NCBI GenBank assembly: GCA_043778315.1
Contig: JAYWGJ010000417.1
Coordinates: forward strand, 1-12,546
DNA length: 12,546 bases
Direction: 5' to 3'
Origin: JBEEMU01 sp043778315
GTDB lineage: Bacteria > Bacteroidota > Bacteroidia > Chitinophagales > Saprospiraceae
This document shows positions 1 through 5,940 of the stretch, one piece after another; position 1 is the first letter of the stretch, and each line of letters opens with the position of its first letter. Position numbers and translations under genes: made by a program. Under the pieces are notes generated by a model. That model worked only from the letters and a program-made list of their open reading frames with translations, was not told the origin of the DNA and made no database searches.

Positions 1-356
1 CTCCACGATATTCTGCCCTGCTCGACGAGTTTTGCGGCTATCATTGCGGTTAGTATTTCGGTAGCTGCGCCAATTTCGAACCTGTCGGAGCGCGTCAGGC
101 GGCTGCCCGTTTCCGCGTTGCGCATACCCGCAACGTCCAGATGCACGATTTCGGTACTCGTAAAAACGACCGCACCGATGCCAGGAACGCTATCGTCTGC
201 TATAGTATTTTGTAGTATTTCGCGCAAGCGCGTAGGCGTAAGCGTTACGCTGCCTGCGGCAGGACGCAGCTGTTGTGTTATTTTAGTATTTGTGCAGCTT
301 TGCGCGAAAGCGATTACAACGATTAAAACAAACAAAAAAAGGGGTGATTTTCGCAC
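1..356 (-). CDS. Serine beta-lactamase-like (class C/PBP-type) lipoprotein, partial, SxxK lost
   Basis: The first 118 residues are visible; the rest lies beyond the left edge. A GTG start at 356 gives MRK plus a hydrophobic stretch ending in FAQSC (C21), a likely lipoprotein signal, so the protein is probably membrane-anchored. After about 35 residues the sequence follows the N-terminal part of the class C beta-lactamase / penicillin-binding serine hydrolase family: VPGIGAVVF (about 58-65), then a strand with VAGMRNAETG, then RFEIGAATEILTA where active members read F-x-I-G-S-x-T-K-x-F-T-A. The nucleophile Ser is Ala97 (codon at 66-68) and the general-base Lys is Glu100 (codon at 57-59), so the visible protein looks catalytically dead by the standard mechanism. 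No in-frame ATG lies between the upstream TGA and the GTG. The family call is firm. The start codon and loss of activity are inference, because the YxN and KTG motifs are outside the window. Confidence 0.8.
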   Translation of the reverse strand, partial: MRKSPLFLFVLIVVIAFAQSCTNTKITQQLRPAAGSVTLTPTRLREILQNTIADDSVPGIGAVVFTSTEIVHLDVAGMRNAETGSRLTRSDRFEIGAATEILTAMIAAKLVEQGRISW

Positions 357-408
357 TGTACAGGGGATTTTAATTATGGGACTACGGTTTCACTTTTGAA
401 ATTGAAGA

Positions 409-416
409 CAAAGATA
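409..416 (-). promoter_or_regulatory. Bacteroidota -7 box for the beta-lactamase-like gene
   Basis: On the minus strand this reads TATCTTTG, a perfect match to the Bacteroidota -7 consensus TAnnTTTG. It lies 52 bases upstream of the GTG start at 356, leaving a short leader of roughly 45 bases. No clear TTG -33 element was found at the usual distance. Confidence 0.5.
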
Positions 417-430
417 CCTTTTTTTTTAAA

Positions 431-458
431 TAGTGATTAGTGATTAACGATTAGTGCT
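431..458. repeat. Short 7-base tandem repeat (TAGTGAT-like)
   Basis: Four consecutive 7-base units read TAGTGAT, TAGTGAT, TAACGAT, TAGTGCT. The first two are identical and the others differ by two bases or fewer. It sits just upstream of the -7 box of the beta-lactamase-like gene and downstream of the FKBP terminator. It is probably slipped-strand simple-sequence DNA; no function can be assigned. Confidence 0.6.
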
Positions 459-472
459 TAAATGTGGACAAA

Positions 473-508
473 AAAATCCTCGCGCTGCTGCTGCAACACG
501 AGGATTTT
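473..508 (-). terminator. Rho-independent terminator after the FKBP gene
   Basis: Perfect 10-base arms, AAAATCCTCG at 473-482 and CGAGGATTTT at 499-508, enclose a 16-base loop. Read on the minus strand the hairpin ends in a run of seven T. It lies about 28 bases past the stop codon of the FKBP gene, so it should end that transcript before the beta-lactamase-like gene. Confidence 0.75.
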
Positions 509-535
509 ATACTTTTAGCTTAAAAAAGCAATTCC

Positions 536-1537
536 TTATTTAATATCCACTACTTCGATATCGAACATCAAAACCGAATTGGCTGGAATGACCGACACGC
601 CGCGCGAGCCGTAAGCCAAGCTCGAGGGAATGATGAGTTTGCCTTTGCCACCCACGTTGAACAGTTGAATGCCCTCGTCCCAGCCTTTAATCACGCGACC
701 TTGTCCGAGCGGAAACTCAAACGGTTGTCCTCGGTCTATCGACGAGTCGAACTTTGTGCCGTCTAATAAAAAGCCACTGTAATGTACTTTGACGTTTTTG
801 TTTGCTTCGGCGCGTGCGCCGTCGCCTTGTTTCTCTATCACATAGCCCAAACCCGATGCCGTTCTTTGCATTTTGAGGTTGTTTCGGGTCGCGTACTCGA
901 CGATTAATTTTTCGTCGATGTCGCGTTGCGCCGCGCCTTTTTTGGCAGCTTCGCCTTGTATGTACGCTTGCAAAGCGGTTTCGGTTGGGAACACATTGAG
1001 TACTTCTATATCAAAAATCAAAGGCGTATTTGGTGGAATATCGCCGCCTGCGCCCTGTGCGCCGTACGCTACTGCCGACGGCAAATACAATCTGCCTTTG
1101 CTACCTACGCTGAACAAAGGAATGCCTTTGTCCCAGCCGCGTATCACTTGACCTTTACCGACAGGGAAATAAAACGGCTCGTTGCGGTCGACCGACGAGT
1201 CAAATTTTTTGCCGCTCAGGAGCGTGCCTGTGTAGTGAACCACCACAAATTCGCCGTCTTTCGCGAGCGCGCCGCCGCCTTCTCTGTCAATGTTATAATA
1301 AAAACCGTCGGGGCTGGTTTTCACGTTTTGCACTTTGTTGGTGAGGAGGTACTCCTCAATCGCTTTGTCGTAACCTGGCATAGCTGCTGTGATAGTTTTA
1401 ATGGGTGTACTGATGGTTTTGGTGGTTTCGGTGGCTGCTGCGGTTTTCACTTTGCCTCCTTTTTTTTGTGCCGATACGCCTATCGCGGCACTGCATAGTA
1501 CGGCTGTCGCCAATACCGTAGTTAATAATTGGTTCAT
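536..1537 (-). CDS. Secreted two-domain FKBP-type peptidyl-prolyl cis-trans isomerase
   Basis: This 333-residue protein has an N-terminal signal peptide (about 1-24, ending VSAQ), a Lys/Thr-rich linker, and two complete FKBP domains (about 94-180 and 245-333). FKBPs catalyse cis-trans isomerisation of Xaa-Pro bonds; this one should act in the periplasm or outer envelope. Hallmark pocket residues appear in both copies: Y102, F112-D113, V-I-R-G-W135 and Y158 in the first; Y253, F263-D264, V-I-K-G-W286 and Y309 in the second. Both therefore look competent. Matching residues are exactly 151 apart, and the pre-domain segments (EEYLLTN.., VEYATRNN..) also match, so the whole module seems to have been duplicated. 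The cleavable-looking signal has no lipobox Cys. It is transcribed divergently from the M61 peptidase and followed by its own terminator. The family assignment is very secure; client proteins are unknown. Confidence 0.95.
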   Translation of the reverse strand: MNQLLTTVLATAVLCSAAIGVSAQKKGGKVKTAAATETTKTISTPIKTITAAMPGYDKAIEEYLLTNKVQNVKTSPDGFYYNIDREGGGALAKDGEFVVVHYTGTLLSGKKFDSSVDRNEPFYFPVGKGQVIRGWDKGIPLFSVGSKGRLYLPSAVAYGAQGAGGDIPPNTPLIFDIEVLNVFPTETALQAYIQGEAAKKGAAQRDIDEKLIVEYATRNNLKMQRTASGLGYVIEKQGDGARAEANKNVKVHYSGFLLDGTKFDSSIDRGQPFEFPLGQGRVIKGWDEGIQLFNVGGKGKLIIPSSLAYGSRGVSVIPANSVLMFDIEVVDIK

Positions 1538-1617
1538 TTTTATTGTTTAAATAATGATAATGGAAATATTGGATAGATTAATATTATTGCGTCAAGCGAA
1601 TGTCGCTTTTTGCACTG

Positions 1618-1625
1618 CAAATGTA
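1618..1625 (-). promoter_or_regulatory. Putative -7 box for the FKBP gene
   Basis: The minus strand reads TACATTTG, matching TAnnTTTG, 80 bases upstream of the FKBP start codon. The -33 region is very AT-rich with no clear TTG. It lies between the FKBP gene and the palindrome array, so transcription would start just downstream of that array. Confidence 0.4.
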
Positions 1626-1686
1626 AACATATATATTATATTTTACCTAATAATTAGTAATTCGTTAGCAAAAATTGACGAAAGTA

Positions 1687-1800
1687 CGCCGAAACGCTGT
1701 TTCAGTGAGCGTACAGCGTGTAACGACGGAACAGCGTTCCGTCGCACGTTGGTTTGTAACGACGGAACAGCGTTCCGTCGCACGCAGCGTTCCGTCGCAC
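1687..1800. repeat. Array of palindromic repeat units in the FKBP/M61 divergent spacer
   Basis: Two identical 30-base units (1719-1748 and 1755-1784, period 36) each contain a perfect 9-base inverted repeat, CGACGGAAC-AGC-GTTCCGTCG (1724-1744 and 1760-1780). A partial third copy of 16 bases (1785-1800) repeats the right half. A degenerate relative, GAAAC-GCT-GTTTC, sits at 1691-1703. Each unit could fold into a tight hairpin in DNA or RNA. The array lies between the two divergent promoters. It resembles REP-type extragenic palindromes; an operator role is possible but unproven. Confidence 0.8.
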
Positions 1801-1861
1801 TTTTAACGAATATTTAATCCTATAATGTAACTTATGCTTTAACAAATTATTTTAATTTGAT

Positions 1862-1869
1862 TATTTTTG
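1862..1869 (+). promoter_or_regulatory. Putative -7 box for the M61 peptidase gene
   Basis: TATTTTTG matches the Bacteroidota -7 consensus TAnnTTTG. It lies about 57 bases upstream of the ATG at 1927. Its presence also argues against translation starting at the in-frame TTG at 1867, which lies inside the box. Confidence 0.5.
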
Positions 1870-1926
1870 CAGCGCAATATCATATTGCCAAACAAAACTT
1901 ATTTTTTTAACCAATTTATAATTACA

Positions 1927-3816
1927 ATGAAACAAATCTTTTTAAGCGTGTTTTCAGCTTTCGCGCTACTGCCCGCAGTCGCTAACGCGCAAACCGCTAC
2001 ACCTAACGGCTACCAATTTAGCGTCGACCTCACTAAGGCGACTGACGACAAGTTGCTCGTTGAGCTAAAAGCTCCCGTCATCAAACAGTCCAAAATCAGC
2101 TATTTTATTCCCAAAATAGTACCTGGAACGTATGCGATTTACAATTTCGGGAAGTTCATCGACGACTTCAAAGCCCTCGACAAAAACGGTAAAACGCTGA
2201 AAGTGGAACACCCCGACGCGAACACTTGGACGATAAAAGGCGCGAAAAAATTAGACAAAATCACTTACGCCGTAAACGACTCGTGGGACGCGGACGCGGA
2301 AACGATGAAGCCGCTCCCGTTCGAACCCGCAGGCACGAACGTAGAAGCGGGCAAGAATTTTGTGATAAACACACACGGCTTTTTTGGCTATTTTGATGGT
2401 ATGACGAAGTTACCTTACGAGGTGACTTTTACCAAACCCGCAGGTTTTTTTGGCGCGACCGCGCTACAAAATAAAGAAAGCAAACCGACCTCCGACCGCT
2501 TCGTGGCAGACAGCTACAACGCGCTCGCCGACGGTCCTATCATGTTTTGCAAACCCGATACGGCGATGGCAGTAGTGGGCGGCGCAAAAATTCTTATTTC
2601 GGTCTATTCGCCGAACGGCAAAGTAAAAGCGGCGTTTGTTCGCGAACAAATCGCGCCTATTTTGGAAGCGCAACGCAAGTATTTGGGCGGCACGCTACCC
2701 ATCGACCGCTACGCATTCATCATTTACCTCACCGACGGCTACTCGGCGACGGGCAGCTACGGCGCGCTCGAGCATTCGTACTCGTCGTTCTACGTCTTGC
2801 CCGAAAGCGAACCCGAGCAAATAGCGCAAACCATACGCGACGTAGCGGCGCACGAGTTTTTCCACATCATCACGCCGCTCAGTATTCACGCTTATCAAAT
2901 AGCGGATTTTGATTTTATCAATCCAAAAATGTCCAAACACCTTTGGCTCTACGAAGGCACAACCGAGTACAAAGCGAGTCACGTTCAGGTGCGCTACGGC
3001 ATGATTTCGACCGAAAAATACGCAGAAACACTCGGCGACAAAATACGCGAGTCGCTGACAACCAAAACAAAAGAAGGCAAATTGAAGTACGACGACGCGC
3101 TGCCGTTTACGGAAATGAGCGCGAACGTACTCGATAAATACAAGGAGCAATACAATAATGTGTATGCAAAAGGTACGCTTATCGGCGCGTGTTTGGATAT
3201 TTTATTGAATAAAAACTCGAAAGGCACTTACGACCTCAATAAATTGATGGCGGATTTGGCAAAGGAATACGGCAAAGACAAGGCGTTTAAAGACGACGAA
3301 TTGTTTGATAAAATAATCACGCTATCCAAAATGCCCGAGTTGCGCGGCTTTTTTGATAAGTATGTGGCGGGCAAAGAGCCGTTGCCGTTGAAGCAGCTTT
3401 TTGGCGAAGCAGGCTTAGATTATTATGCCAAAAAGAAAGTGAAAGACCTGACGGCAGGCGGCTTAGATAAGTCAATCGGTTTAGACCAAAAAACAATGGG
3501 TTTCTTTATCAAAGACGCAAGCGGCTTGGACGCAGCAGGCAAGGCGTGGGGTTTGAAAGAAGGCGACGTACTCAAAAAATGGGACGGCAGAGACCTCAAT
3601 ATGGAAACGATTAACGAAGTACTTGGCGGCTTTTTTAATGGCGCGAAGGCGGATAAACCGTTCACTATCAGCGTAGAACGCGACGGCAAACCCGTAGAAT
3701 TAGCAACCAAAGTGGTATTGGTAGAGGTAGAAAAAGAACACATTTTGGAGTGGGCAGAAAAACCAGCTGCGGCGCAGCAACAGCTACGCGACTGGTGGCT
3801 CAAAATACAAAAATAA
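1927..3816 (+). CDS. Secreted M61 family metallopeptidase (glycyl aminopeptidase-like) with PDZ domain
   Basis: This 629-residue exported protein belongs to the M61 zinc peptidases, whose characterised members release N-terminal Gly or Ala residues. The ATG at 1927 is chosen because it gives a clean signal peptide (MKQIFLSVF..VANAQ, about 1-22); the frame stays open upstream only to a TTG inside the promoter box. Order: signal peptide, an N-terminal beta-rich M61 domain (about 25-220), a catalytic domain with the zinc motif HEFFH (H309, E310, H313) and the third-ligand motif WLYEGTTEY (E343), then a C-terminal PDZ-like domain (about 500-605, with GLKEGDVLKKWDGRDL). All catalytic residues are present and the length is normal for the family. 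It probably works in the periplasm. It is monocistronic: its own promoter upstream and a strong terminator downstream. Substrate preference cannot be read from the sequence. Confidence 0.92.
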   Translation: MKQIFLSVFSAFALLPAVANAQTATPNGYQFSVDLTKATDDKLLVELKAPVIKQSKISYFIPKIVPGTYAIYNFGKFIDDFKALDKNGKTLKVEHPDANTWTIKGAKKLDKITYAVNDSWDADAETMKPLPFEPAGTNVEAGKNFVINTHGFFGYFDGMTKLPYEVTFTKPAGFFGATALQNKESKPTSDRFVADSYNALADGPIMFCKPDTAMAVVGGAKILISVYSPNGKVKAAFVREQIAPILEAQRKYLGGTLPIDRYAFIIYLTDGYSATGSYGALEHSYSSFYVLPESEPEQIAQTIRDVAAHEFFHIITPLSIHAYQIADFDFINPKMSKHLWLYEGTTEYKASHVQVRYGMISTEKYAETLGDKIRESLTTKTKEGKLKYDDALPFTEMSANVLDKYKEQYNNVYAKGTLIGACLDILLNKNSKGTYDLNKLMADLAKEYGKDKAFKDDELFDKIITLSKMPELRGFFDKYVAGKEPLPLKQLFGEAGLDYYAKKKVKDLTAGGLDKSIGLDQKTMGFFIKDASGLDAAGKAWGLKEGDVLKKWDGRDLNMETINEVLGGFFNGAKADKPFTISVERDGKPVELATKVVLVEVEKEHILEWAEKPAAAQQQLRDWWLKIQK

Positions 3817-3830
3817 ATCGCTTAAAAAGT

Positions 3831-3870
3831 AAAAAGAGCCTCGACTGCAAATCCAGGCGAGGCTTTTTTT
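3831..3870 (+). terminator. Rho-independent terminator after the M61 gene
   Basis: The stem is AGCCTCG (3837-3843) with CGAGGCT (3858-3864), loop about 14 bases, followed by a run of seven T (3864-3870). An A-run precedes the left arm, so it may also work on the other strand. Its first 19 bases are identical to those of the terminator at 4705-4742. Confidence 0.85.
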
Positions 3871-3895
3871 ATTATAAACTAAAACCGTTTTTTTA

Positions 3896-3932
3896 GGTCG
3901 TTCGTCACAAAATACGGTCGTTCGTCACAAAA
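3896..3932. repeat. 17-base direct repeat upstream of the 4015 gene promoter
   Basis: GGTCGTTCGTCACAAAA occurs at 3896-3912 and again at 3916-3932, a 20-base period (two helical turns). The second copy ends directly at the putative -33 element of the following gene. It could be a regulator binding site or a simple extragenic repeat. Confidence 0.7.
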
Positions 3933-3934
3933 AT

Positions 3935-3965
3935 TTGTTTTGTATTTATTTTGTAAATACCTTTG
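3935..3965 (+). promoter_or_regulatory. Bacteroidota-type promoter for the 4015 gene
   Basis: A TTG at 3935-3937 is followed after 20 bases by TACCTTTG (3958-3965), matching the TTG-N(17-23)-TAnnTTTG architecture. It leaves a leader of about 40 bases to the ATG at 4015. This is one of the two best promoter candidates in the window, together with that of mnmA. Confidence 0.6.
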
Positions 3966-4014
3966 TATTGTAATTCAAATATGTAGTTTTTAATCTTCAA
4001 ACCTTCATTTTATC

Positions 4015-4680
4015 ATGCGTTATCTATTATTTACTGCCGCGCTTATCGCGCTAAATGCGGTTTCCGCTAATGCACAACTGTTGCTCTCCGAGCCTGTTAT
4101 ATTGCCTACCGAGGGCTACATCATCACGAGTGCAGGCGATACGCTGCGCGGCAAAGTGAATGTGGTGTCTTCGGCGATGGACGTTGTTATCCAAATTGGA
4201 TTTAAAGACGACAAAACAGGGCAAAAAAGTAAGTTTAAAGCAGCCGACATCAAAGGATTTGCCCAAAAACGGAACAAGTTTTTGGCAGGACTCATCAAAG
4301 ATGGACTTTTAGACAAAAATTTCATTCATTACGAAGCGCGCAAGCACCCTAAAAAAGACAAAATCGTGTTTATGGAACGCTTGATGAACGACCCGAAAAC
4401 GCGCGTTTATGCCTATCCAGGTGAAATCACGACGAGTTCGGGTATCAGTACAGGTATCGGCACTTTTTCTACGCCCGACTTGGATTCGTACAGCTATTTA
4501 GTGGCGAAAAACGGCAGCACCGAAGATGTCATGGTGGAGTCGCGGAACTTTAAAAAGAGCTTTCCGCCGCTCGTAGCGGATTGCCCTGCGTTTAACGACG
4601 AACTGGCGAAAGACGCAAAACGGAATAAATTTCTTAATTTGGGTATGCTGCTCAAAGAATATAATGTAGCTTGTAAATAG
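4015..4680 (+). CDS. Exported hypothetical protein (GYIITSAGDTLRGKV type)
   Basis: This 221-residue protein starts with a clear signal peptide (MRYLLFTAALIALNAVSANAQ, about 1-21) and no lipobox Cys, so it is periplasmic or surface-exposed. I do not recognise a named domain. The stretch GYIITSAGDTLRGKV (about 35-49), followed by a segment about fluxes of lysine and aspartate (FKDDKTG, about 63-69) and ADIKGF, resembles a common class of uncharacterised Bacteroidota exported proteins that begin with 'G-Y-I-x-T-x-x-G-D-T-x-x-G'. The middle is Gly/Ser/Thr-rich (TTSSGISTGIGTFSTP). The C-terminus is basic and ends with a lone Cys. It has its own promoter and terminator and so looks monocistronic. 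The gene is real on codon use, signal peptide and flanking signals; the function is unknown. Confidence 0.85.
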   Translation: MRYLLFTAALIALNAVSANAQLLLSEPVILPTEGYIITSAGDTLRGKVNVVSSAMDVVIQIGFKDDKTGQKSKFKAADIKGFAQKRNKFLAGLIKDGLLDKNFIHYEARKHPKKDKIVFMERLMNDPKTRVYAYPGEITTSSGISTGIGTFSTPDLDSYSYLVAKNGSTEDVMVESRNFKKSFPPLVADCPAFNDELAKDAKRNKFLNLGMLLKEYNVACK

Positions 4681-4704
4681 GTTTAGAAATATTGGTAATA
4701 AAAT

Positions 4705-4742
4705 AAAAAGAGCCTCGACTGCATTTGCGGTCGAGGCTTTTT
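4705..4742 (+). terminator. Bidirectional terminator between convergent genes
   Basis: Perfect arms AGCCTCGAC (4711-4719) and GTCGAGGCT (4730-4738) are flanked by an A-run on the left and a T-run on the right. It can therefore serve the plus-strand 4015 gene and also the convergent lipoprotein gene ending at 4843. The left arm and A-run are identical to those of the terminator at 3831-3870. Confidence 0.85.
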
Positions 4743-4782
4743 GTTTGTATTGAAATAACGTACAGTGAAGCTAAATATTGAA

Positions 4783-4813
4783 CGTTTACGAACCCTCGAA
4801 GGGTTCGCAAACG
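4783..4813. repeat. Hairpin downstream of the 4843 lipoprotein gene
   Basis: A 31-base inverted repeat has 14-base arms with one mismatch: CGTTTACGAACCCT and AGGGTTCGCAAACG around a CGA loop. It has no T-run on either side, so it is a weak terminator candidate; it may instead be an mRNA-stabilising or REP-like hairpin. It is bracketed by the 7-base direct repeat GAAGCTA (4767-4773 and 4813-4819). Confidence 0.65.
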
Positions 4814-4842
4814 AAGCTATCCAATCCAGATACTAAAAAAAA

Positions 4843-5649
4843 TTAGTTAAACGATACCACTTTCAGCTCTTGTATGATGCCGTCTTCTGCCTTTTGCTCG
4901 AACGGTTTTTGGTAATTGGGACAGCAAACGCTGCCGTCGGCACAGGTGCATTGCGTAGCCAAAATCATGGTTTTGCGGTACACCAAACCGACGCGGCGCG
5001 CATACTGCTCTACCACATAACGGTATTTCACGTTGTCGCCGCGCTGGTCGGCGTGAACGACGGTGAGCGTAGAATCGAAGGTGCGCCCGTTGATGGTAGC
5101 AGGTACATCTACTTGCTTATAGCTCGATTTCCAATTGGTGAAAACGTCGGAAATAGTGCAGCTATGCGCACCGTTTTGGCTCACAAACTGCATCGTATCG
5201 GCTTCGTTGAGGTACTGCGTACCTTTGAAACTGCCGTTTTTTTGTATCGGAAACGCCAACTTCACAAAGCGGCGGTTGTCCTCTACGCGCTCCGCCTGCG
5301 AGTCGGTGCCTGTGGCGTACCACGCATTCACGAACGTCCATGCGACGGTCGCGTCAGGGCGCGTGAAGCGGTGTATTTTGAACGATTGTCGACCCGCAGC
5401 GTCGCGCAGCGTATCCACAATCTCCTCTTTCAGTTGGTAAACCGCCGAGTCTTTATAGACAATGTGTTGGTCTTTATTGACGGTGAAAAAGCGTTTTTGT
5501 GTGACATCATAAATCACAAATTTTCCTTTTTGCAACGGAAAATAATTGTAGCCTTTATTGACTTCAATATTTTCTAACTCGATGCCGCGACAACTCCAAA
5601 TCAACCCGATAAAGGTTGCGATAGCGACGAATAAAGCGATTTTTTTCAT
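4843..5649 (-). CDS. Lipoprotein of unknown function with C-terminal cysteine cluster
   Basis: This 268-residue protein has a type II signal peptide with lipobox IWSC (C20), so it should be lipid-anchored. The mature part starts with NKGYNYFPLQKGKFVIYDV (about 31-49), a layout common to uncharacterised Bacteroidota lipoproteins that place a 'YFPL..G....Y.V' strand near the N-terminus. The rest alternates short beta-like segments (VDTLRD, VAWTF, FKGTQYLN). Near the C-terminus is a cluster of four Cys in CTCADGSVCC, followed by PNYQKPF. It could form disulfides or bind metal; neither can be decided from sequence. A fifth Cys lies in GAHSCT. The ATG at 5649 is favoured because it directly precedes the signal peptide. 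No TAnnTTTG box was found in the short upstream spacer, so it may be read through from mnmA or use a diverged promoter. The function is not recognised. Confidence 0.85.
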   Translation of the reverse strand: MKKIALFVAIATFIGLIWSCRGIELENIEVNKGYNYFPLQKGKFVIYDVTQKRFFTVNKDQHIVYKDSAVYQLKEEIVDTLRDAAGRQSFKIHRFTRPDATVAWTFVNAWYATGTDSQAERVEDNRRFVKLAFPIQKNGSFKGTQYLNEADTMQFVSQNGAHSCTISDVFTNWKSSYKQVDVPATINGRTFDSTLTVVHADQRGDNVKYRYVVEQYARRVGLVYRKTMILATQCTCADGSVCCPNYQKPFEQKAEDGIIQELKVVSFN

Positions 5650-5676
5650 GTTTTTTTATTGAATATGGGTTTTAAA

Positions 5677-5929
5677 TTTTTAAACGCAAAGAAGAGTTTT
5701 TAGACGCGAAGAAGGTTTTTATCGCGTATAGGTTTTTTAGACGCAAAAAAATTTTTTTTTAAACGCGGAGAAGCAGAGAAACAAAGAGGAGATTTTTGAA
5801 TTTTTAGATGCAAAGAAGATTTTTTAAACGCAAAGAAGTTTTTTAGACGCAAGGAAGTTTTTTTAAACGCGGAGAAGCAGAGGGACAAAGAGACAGAGTG
5901 AGCAGGTAGGTTTTTTAGACGCAAAGAAG
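5677..5929. repeat. Degenerate repeat array (AAACGCAAAGAAG / AGACGCAAAGAAG units)
   Basis: About ten imperfect units of the form T(5-9)-A-A/G-A-CGCAAAGAAG lie head to tail, for example at 5677-5694, 5697-5714, 5821-5838, 5839-5857 and 5911-5929. Two longer units carry AAACGCGGAGAAGCAGAG followed by an ACAAAGAG stretch (5761-5792 and 5865-5898). Purine-rich CGCAAAG/CGCAGAG extragenic repeats of this kind are known in many bacterial genomes. The minus-strand 74-residue frame through them (5700-5924) is low-complexity repeat translation, not a gene. The array fills nearly the whole 291-base spacer between mnmA and the lipoprotein gene. Confidence 0.85.
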
Positions 5930-5940
5930 CGAAATCATAA

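Noticed and set aside
926..1498. Plus-strand open frame of 190 codons
   Set aside because: Antisense to the two-domain FKBP gene, whose domains are unambiguous.
1687..1800. Possible CRISPR array
   Set aside because: Units are perfect palindromes separated by only 6 bases, with no unique spacers of CRISPR length and no cas genes nearby.
1554..1817. Plus-strand 87-codon frame in the FKBP/M61 spacer
   Set aside because: Much of it is translated palindrome repeat (TACNDGTAFRRT repeats); no sign of a real protein.
4870..5577. Plus-strand open frame of 235 codons opposite the lipoprotein gene
   Set aside because: The minus strand encodes a lipoprotein with a good signal peptide and plausible codon use; the antisense translation has no recognisable features.
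5700..5924. Minus-strand frame of 74 codons between mnmA and the lipoprotein gene
   Set aside because: It is a translation of the CGCAAAGAAG repeat array, with low-complexity Phe/Lys/Leu/Ser content and no start signals.
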